From Acidobacteriaceae bacterium (lineage in GTDB: Bacteria > Acidobacteriota > Terriglobia > Terriglobales > Acidobacteriaceae), in assembly GCA_031296325.1 (NCBI GenBank), contig JARLFY010000073.1, forward strand, positions 1 through 45,878: 45,878 bases of DNA, given 5' to 3'. Within the stretch, counting starts at the first letter, position 1; every line of letters begins with the position of its first letter. A program made the position numbers and the translations under genes. Shown in pieces: positions 40,876 through 45,878 of the stretch. The notes under the pieces were generated by a model. It was not told where the DNA came from. It saw nothing but the letters and a program-made list of their open reading frames with translations, and made no database searches.

Positions 40876-43800
40876 TCTGCACCTGCCCTGCCGCCACTAG
40901 GGGCGACGAAGTTGTGGAGTCGCCGGTGATCGGCGCAATGTAGACCGACTCGGCGCGAGGAACTCCTAGTACCCGCTTGTGTTCGTGCGGAAAGACCTTG
41001 ATGAAGCGAGCCTGCGTCGTGTCCCAGTGCTCCAGAATCCATGCCGCCTGCGGGCTTCCGGTCAGGTCGATGTGGCGCTGGAGCAGGCCACGCACCAGAT
41101 CCAGATCCTCGGCCAGAGCCAGCGGCTCCAGATCGACCCCCGCGCGGTTGCAGCGGTGGGTGGAGAAGTCTCCCACGTCATCGTAGACAAACGCTCGACC
41201 GCCGCTCATTCCTGCGGCGAAGTTGCGTCCCGTCGCTCCCAGCACGACGACCGTGCCGTTGGTCATGTACTCGCAGCCGTGGTCGCCCACGCCCTCGACG
41301 ACCGCCGTCGCTCCCGAGTTGCGCACTGCGAAGCGTTCACCCGCGATGCCGCTGAAGAAGGCCTCGCCGGCGGTCGCTCCGTAGAGAACGACGTTGCCGA
41401 TCAGGATGCTCTCTTCGGGCAGGAAGCTCGAAGTCTTCGGAGGATAGACGATGATCCGTCCGCCGGAGAGTCCCTTGCCGACGTAGTCGTTGGAGTCGCC
41501 TTCCAGTTCCAGCGTAACTCCCGCCGGGACGAAGGCTCCGAAGCTCTGTCCCGCCGAGCCGTGGAAGCGGAAGTGAATCGTATCGTTGGGCAGACCCTCT
41601 GCGCCGTAGCGCTTTGCAATCTCGCCGCCCAGCATTGCGCCGACCGTGCGGTTCACGTTGCGAATGGCGAAGCTGCCGATGACCGGAGTCTTCGACTCCA
41701 GCGCGGGCTTGGCCTGCGCGATCAAAGCGTGATCGAGAGCCGTCTCCAGCCCGTGATCCTGCGCCTGTGTGCGACGCCGTCCCACATGCGAGGGCAACGC
41801 CGGAGAGAAGAGAATCGACGAGAGATCGACGCCCTTGGCCTTCCAGTGCGCGTCGGCGACCACCGCGTCGATGCAATCGACCCGGCCCACCATCTCGTCG
41901 ACGGTGCGGAAGCCCAGCTTCGCCATATGCTGGCGCATCTGCTCGGCGATGAAGAAGAAGAAGTTGACGACGTTCTCGGGCTGGCCCTTGAACTTCGCGC
42001 GCAAGACCGGATCCTGCGTCGCAATGCCCACCGAACAGGTGTTCAGATGGCACTTGCGCATCATGATGCAGCCCATCGTAATCAGCGGCATGGTGGCAAA
42101 GCCGAACTCTTCGGCACCCAGCAGAGCGGCGATCACAACGTCGCGCCCGGTCTGTAGCTTGCCGTCGGTCTGCACCTTGATGCGGCTGCGCAGATCGTTG
42201 AGCAGCAGAACCTGCTGCGTCTCGGCCAGACCGAGTTCCCACGGCAGGCCGGCGTGCTTGATCGAACTCTGCGGCGATGCGCCGGTGCCGCCGTTGTCGC
42301 CGGAGATCAGCACCACGTCGGCGTGGGCCTTGGAGACACCCGCAGCCACCGTGCCGACTCCCGCCTCGGAGACCAGCTTCACCGCGATGCGCGCCTGCGG
42401 ATTCACGTTCTTCAGGTCGTAGATCAGTTGGGCCAGATCCTCGATTGAGTAGATGTCATGATGCGGCGGAGGCGAGATCAGCCCCACGCCAGCGATCGAG
42501 TAGCGCATCTTCGCGATGATGTCGTCGACCTTGTGGCCGGGAAGCTGGCCACCCTCGCCGGGCTTTGCGCCCTGCGCCATCTTGATCTGAATCTCGTCGG
42601 CGTTGACCAAGTAGTTCGCGGTAACGCCAAAGCGTCCGCTGGCGACCTGCTTGACCGCGCTGCGTCGCAGATCGCCGTTGGCGTCGCGCTTGAAGCGTTC
42701 TGGATCCTCGCCGCCCTCGCCGGTGTTGGACATGCCGCCGATACGGTTCATGGCAATCGCCAGCGTCTCGTGCGCCTCCTTGCTGATGGAGCCGAAGCTC
42801 ATCGCTCCGGTGGTGAAGCGCTTGACGATCTCCTTGGCTGGCTCAACCTCGTCGATGGAGAGAGGCGTTTCGGAGTACTTCAACTGCATCAGACCGCGCA
42901 GCGTGCAAAGGTGCTTGCTCTGCTGGTCGATCAGGTCGGTGTACTCCTGAAAGGTCGCCGGATTGTTCTGGCGCACGGCGATCTGTAGCTTGCTGATGGT
43001 TGCCGGGTTCAGCAGGTGATACTCGCCGCCCTCGCGATACGCGTACTGTCCGCCGACGACCAGATCGGTCTCCGACTCGGTCAGCGGCTGGAAGGCGTAG
43101 GCGTGCTTCATCTGCGCCTCGCGGGCCAAAACGTCCAGACCAACTCCCTCGATGCGAGAGGCTGTGCCGGAGAAGTATTGATCGATCAGCGACTTGTTCA
43201 GGCCGACGGCCTCGAAGACCTGCGCGCCGCGATAGCTCTGCAACGTGCTGATGCCCATCTTCGAGAAGGTCTTCATCAGGCCCTTGTTGATCGCCTTGAT
43301 GAAGTTCTTCTCGGCGTACTCGGCGGTCACGTCGTCGGCCAACAGGCCGCGTCGCTTCATGTCGTGCAGCGTCTCGAAGGCCAGATACGGATTGATGGCG
43401 CTAGCTCCGTAGCCGATCAGCAGGGCGAAGTGCATGACCTCGCGCGGCTCTCCGCTCTCGATGATGAGAGCGACCTGCGTGCGCGTCTTATCCTGCACCA
43501 GACGGTTGTGAACCGCAGCCATCGCAAGCAGGCTGGGGATGGGAGCAAGCGTCGAGTTCACGCCGCGATCCGACAGAATCAGCAACGAGTAGCCCGCCTC
43601 CACCGCAAGCGCGGCGCGAGCGCTGAGGTCGCCGAGCGCATGCTTCAGACCGCGTTCGCCGTCCTCGGCGCGAAAGAGCGTGGGCAGAGTCGTCGCCAGA
43701 AGATCGCCCGACGAGACGCGGCGCAGCTTCTCCAGATCGCGATTGGTCAGGATCGGATGCGGCAGTTTCAGGGTGTGGCAGTTCTCGGGAGCCTCGTCGA

Positions 43801-45472
43801 GAATGTTGCGTTCGGTGCCGATGTAGCTGATCAGCGACATCACCATCTCCTCGCGGATCGGGTCGATCGGAGGATTGGTTACCTGCGCGAAGAGCTGCTT
43901 GAAGTAGCTGAAGAGCTGTTGCGGACGATCCGAAAGACAGGCCAGAGGAACATCCGAACCCATCGAACCCAGCGGCTCCTCACCCTTTGAACCCATCGGC
44001 CCCAGCAGAACCTTCAAATCTTCTTCGCTGTAGCCCGCAGCGCGCTGACGACGCAGCAACGTCTCCGGGTCGGACGAGATGACCTTCCACGGCTCGGGCA
44101 ACTGGCCGAGCGTAACCTGCTGCTCCTTGAGCCACTCGCCGTAGGGCTGGCGACCGGCCAGAGACTTCTTGATCTCGTCGTCCGAGATGATGCGATGGCC
44201 AACCGTATCGACCAGAAACATGCGTCCCGGCTGTAGACGGCCCTTCTTGCGCACGTCCTCTGGAGGAACCTCAATGACGCCAGCCTCCGACGCCAAAACC
44301 ACCAGATCGTCCTTGGTGACGATGTAGCGACCGGGGCGCAGTCCGTTGCGGTCGAGCGTCGCTCCGACCATGCGACCGTCGGTGAAGGCGACCGCCGCCG
44401 GGCCATCCCACGGCTCCATCAGCGAGGCGTGGTACTCGTAGAACGCGCGCTTCTCCTCGTCCATGTCGGGATTGCCCGACCAGGCCTCGGGGATCAGCAT
44501 CGCCATCACATGAGGCAGCGAGCGACCGGACTGGAAGAGGAATTCAACCGCATTGTCGAGCGAGGCCGAGTCGCTGCCTCCGGGAGTGACCACCGGGTAG
44601 AGCTTCTCAATCTGGTCGCCAAAGAGATCGCTCTCCTGCACCGATTGCCGCGCATTCATCCAGCTCACATTGCCGCGAATGGTGTTGATCTCGCCGTTGT
44701 GCGAGACGTAGCGGAAGGGATGCGCCAGCTTCCAACTGGGAAAGGTATTGGTGGAGAAGCGCTGATGCACCAGGCAGAGCGCACTGGCTACGCGCTCATC
44801 GGCCAGATCAACGTAAAACTTCTCGATCTGCGGAGCCAGCATCAGCCCCTTGTAGACGATGGTCCGGCAGGAGAACGACGGAATATAGAAGTCGTTCTTG
44901 TCCTCGATCTTTGAGTGCAGAATCTCGTTTTCGGTGCGGCGGCGAACGATGTACAGAAGACGCTCGAAGGCCTCCTCGTCCATTCCATCGGGACGCGCCA
45001 CGAAGAGTTGCTCGATGTAGGGCTGCGAGGCGCGGGCCTCACGCCCGATCAGGTCGCCATTGACCGGCATATCGCGCCAGCCCAGCAACGTCAGACCCTC
45101 GGCCTGCACCATGCGCTCGAAGACTCCCTCGCACTGGAGACGGCTGTGCTTGTCCACCGGCAGGAAGACCATGGCCACGGCGTAGCTTCCCGCCTCGCCG
45201 AGCTGCATTCCCTGCTTGGCGCACTCTTCCTTGAAAAAGACGTGAGGAACCTGAATCAGGATACCTGCGCCGTCGCCGGTCTCCGGGTCGCAACCCGCCG
45301 CGCCGCGATGGGTCAGGTTGATGAGCACTTCGAGACCCTTGCGGATAATCTCGTGGCTCTTCTCTCCGCGAATGCTCGCGACCAGCCCCATGCCGCAGTT
45401 ATCATGCTCATTGCGTGGGTGATATAGCCCTTGCGGGACGGGGGTGCGTTGACAGCTATCCGATGTTTTCAT
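40868..45472 (-). CDS. gltB: Glutamate synthase large subunit
   Basis: The 1534-residue subunit makes two glutamates from glutamine and 2-oxoglutarate. The N-terminal class-II amidotransferase domain has its nucleophile Cys26 in [11 protein letters not shown], after a short propeptide that is normally removed, and [16 protein letters not shown] downstream. A central domain and the FMN-binding synthase domain ([40 protein letters not shown]) follow. The [3Fe-4S] cysteines lie in [20 protein letters not shown]. The C-terminal GXGXG-type domain ([19 protein letters not shown]) is complete. The start is ATG 45472 with AAGG eight bases upstream; the TTG at 45505 is less likely. It is first in the gltBD operon. 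Confidence 0.97.
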   Translation of the reverse strand: MKTSDSCQRTPVPQGLYHPRNEHDNCGMGLVASIRGEKSHEIIRKGLEVLINLTHRGAAGCDPETGDGAGILIQVPHVFFKEECAKQGMQLGEAGSYAVAMVFLPVDKHSRLQCEGVFERMVQAEGLTLLGWRDMPVNGDLIGREARASQPYIEQLFVARPDGMDEEAFERLLYIVRRRTENEILHSKIEDKNDFYIPSFSCRTIVYKGLMLAPQIEKFYVDLADERVASALCLVHQRFSTNTFPSWKLAHPFRYVSHNGEINTIRGNVSWMNARQSVQESDLFGDQIEKLYPVVTPGGSDSASLDNAVEFLFQSGRSLPHVMAMLIPEAWSGNPDMDEEKRAFYEYHASLMEPWDGPAAVAFTDGRMVGATLDRNGLRPGRYIVTKDDLVVLASEAGVIEVPPEDVRKKGRLQPGRMFLVDTVGHRIISDDEIKKSLAGRQPYGEWLKEQQVTLGQLPEPWKVISSDPETLLRRQRAAGYSEEDLKVLLGPMGSKGEEPLGSMGSDVPLACLSDRPQQLFSYFKQLFAQVTNPPIDPIREEMVMSLISYIGTERNILDEAPENCHTLKLPHPILTNRDLEKLRRVSSGDLLATTLPTLFRAEDGERGLKHALGDLSARAALAVEAGYSLLILSDRGVNSTLAPIPSLLAMAAVHNRLVQDKTRTQVALIIESGEPREVMHFALLIGYGASAINPYLAFETLHDMKRRGLLADDVTAEYAEKNFIKAINKGLMKTFSKMGISTLQSYRGAQVFEAVGLNKSLIDQYFSGTASRIEGVGLDVLAREAQMKHAYAFQPLTESETDLVVGGQYAYREGGEYHLLNPATISKLQIAVRQNNPATFQEYTDLIDQQSKHLCTLRGLMQLKYSETPLSIDEVEPAKEIVKRFTTGAMSFGSISKEAHETLAIAMNRIGGMSNTGEGGEDPERFKRDANGDLRRSAVKQVASGRFGVTANYLVNADEIQIKMAQGAKPGEGGQLPGHKVDDIIAKMRYSIAGVGLISPPPHHDIYSIEDLAQLIYDLKNVNPQARIAVKLVSEAGVGTVAAGVSKAHADVVLISGDNGGTGASPQSSIKHAGLPWELGLAETQQVLLLNDLRSRIKVQTDGKLQTGRDVVIAALLGAEEFGFATMPLITMGCIMMRKCHLNTCSVGIATQDPVLRAKFKGQPENVVNFFFFIAEQMRQHMAKLGFRTVDEMVGRVDCIDAVVADAHWKAKGVDLSSILFSPALPSHVGRRRTQAQDHGLETALDHALIAQAKPALESKTPVIGSFAIRNVNRTVGAMLGGEIAKRYGAEGLPNDTIHFRFHGSAGQSFGAFVPAGVTLELEGDSNDYVGKGLSGGRIIVYPPKTSSFLPEESILIGNVVLYGATAGEAFFSGIAGERFAVRNSGATAVVEGVGDHGCEYMTNGTVVVLGATGRNFAAGMSGGRAFVYDDVGDFSTHRCNRAGVDLEPLALAEDLDLVRGLLQRHIDLTGSPQAAWILEHWDTTQARFIKVFPHEHKRVLGVPRAESVYIAPITGDSTTSSPLVAAGQVQNG

Positions 45473-45878
45473 AGCAACCTTCCGGTGCGGGAGTTCATTC
45501 CCCAATTGAAGATGACAAATCGATTCTGCGATTTCTACGCCAGGGAATCGTTCCGGTGTTCAGCCGACAGATCCGCCGCTACAGACCACGCAGCATTGCG
45601 AAGAGAAAGGAACACTCAGAGTTAAATATATAGGCAAACCTCATTCCACTGCATCTTTTGCGCTTCGCAGGATCAAGCCGGGGCGGATTGCGGAGCCAGC
45701 GATCCCCCCTGCAACATTCCCTCTTTCATTTATTTAGGCAATTAATATCCCCGCACAGGCTGTTCCACTTCATCGTCCCGTCGATTTTATGAATTAGAGC
45801 CGCTCCCATAATGAGGATGCCGTCGTTGCACGAGCCATAAAGCAGATTCCTCCGCTGCGCTGCGGAATGACAAACAAA
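45473..45878. repeat. gltB upstream region ending in a type B repeat
   Basis: The 406 bases contain no supported gene. The first ~170 hold the gltB leader. An AT-rich TATATATTTAA stretch near 45625-45635 (minus strand) is a possible promoter area, but I cannot assign -35 and -10 boxes with confidence. A type B repeat core (GCAGATTCC ... GCGGAATGACA) starts at about 45842 and runs off the window edge. Confidence 0.5.

Noticed and set aside
40979..42157. 392-codon plus-strand frame inside gltB
   Set aside because: Antisense to a highly conserved gltB coding region; composition is typical of a shadow frame.

Overview
The window looks like a chromosomal segment of an Acidobacteriota bacterium, most likely order Terriglobales, family Acidobacteriaceae (Granulicella/Edaphobacter/Terriglobus type). 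This is inferred from gene content (GH115 glucuronidase, Wzi-type barrel, paired HipA-like kinase and DUF3037, CxxC zinc-ribbon proteins), high GC and many short dispersed palindromic repeats. No rRNA or tRNA is visible, so the placement is by pattern only.

Layout. 284-1819: ammonium transporter. 1816-8739 (minus strand): cell-surface polysaccharide block, transcribed wzz-like, wzi-like, rfbC, rfbB, rfbA, rfbD, giving dTDP-L-rhamnose plus chain-length and outer-membrane functions. 9339-10943: DHA2-type drug exporter. 11171-13969: secreted GH115 alpha-glucuronidase. 14381-15628: alpha/beta hydrolase. 15701-34901: phage-derived cluster. 35210-45472: host genes again (zinc-ribbon protein, rpsU, secreted BNR_4 propeller protein, membrane glycosyltransferase-like protein, then gltBD for glutamate synthase).

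The phage-derived cluster has a leftward repressor whose S24-type domain appears to lack its catalytic Ser and Lys, with a nested palindrome over its own promoter. To the right lie a strong sigma70-like promoter, a zinc-ribbon gene coupled by ATGA overlap to a sigma-region-4-like regulator, then structural genes: probable prohead protease, a small protein, a coiled-coil (scaffold-like) protein, major capsid protein, head-tail connector, neck, tail-completion and tail-tube candidates, a fibre-like protein with a Sec signal peptide, terminase large subunit, a HipA-like kinase plus DUF3037 pair, portal, a long tail-hub-like protein and a small XhlA-like membrane protein. No integrase, replication gene, small terminase, tape measure or endolysin is recognisable. 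All reading frames look intact, yet several intergenic gaps contain the same short palindromic repeats that populate the host DNA. This suggests a long-resident, possibly domesticated particle-forming locus, comparable in concept to a gene transfer agent or defective prophage; that reading is inference.

At least two related repeat families occur across the window. One has a core containing GCGGGGATTCTTCGCT and the other a core containing GCAGATTCC and GGAATGACA; the better-preserved copies have inverted terminal arms and resemble small MITE/REP elements. One supplies the stop codon of rfbB, and another type of repeat appears to have inserted in frame into the GH115 gene.
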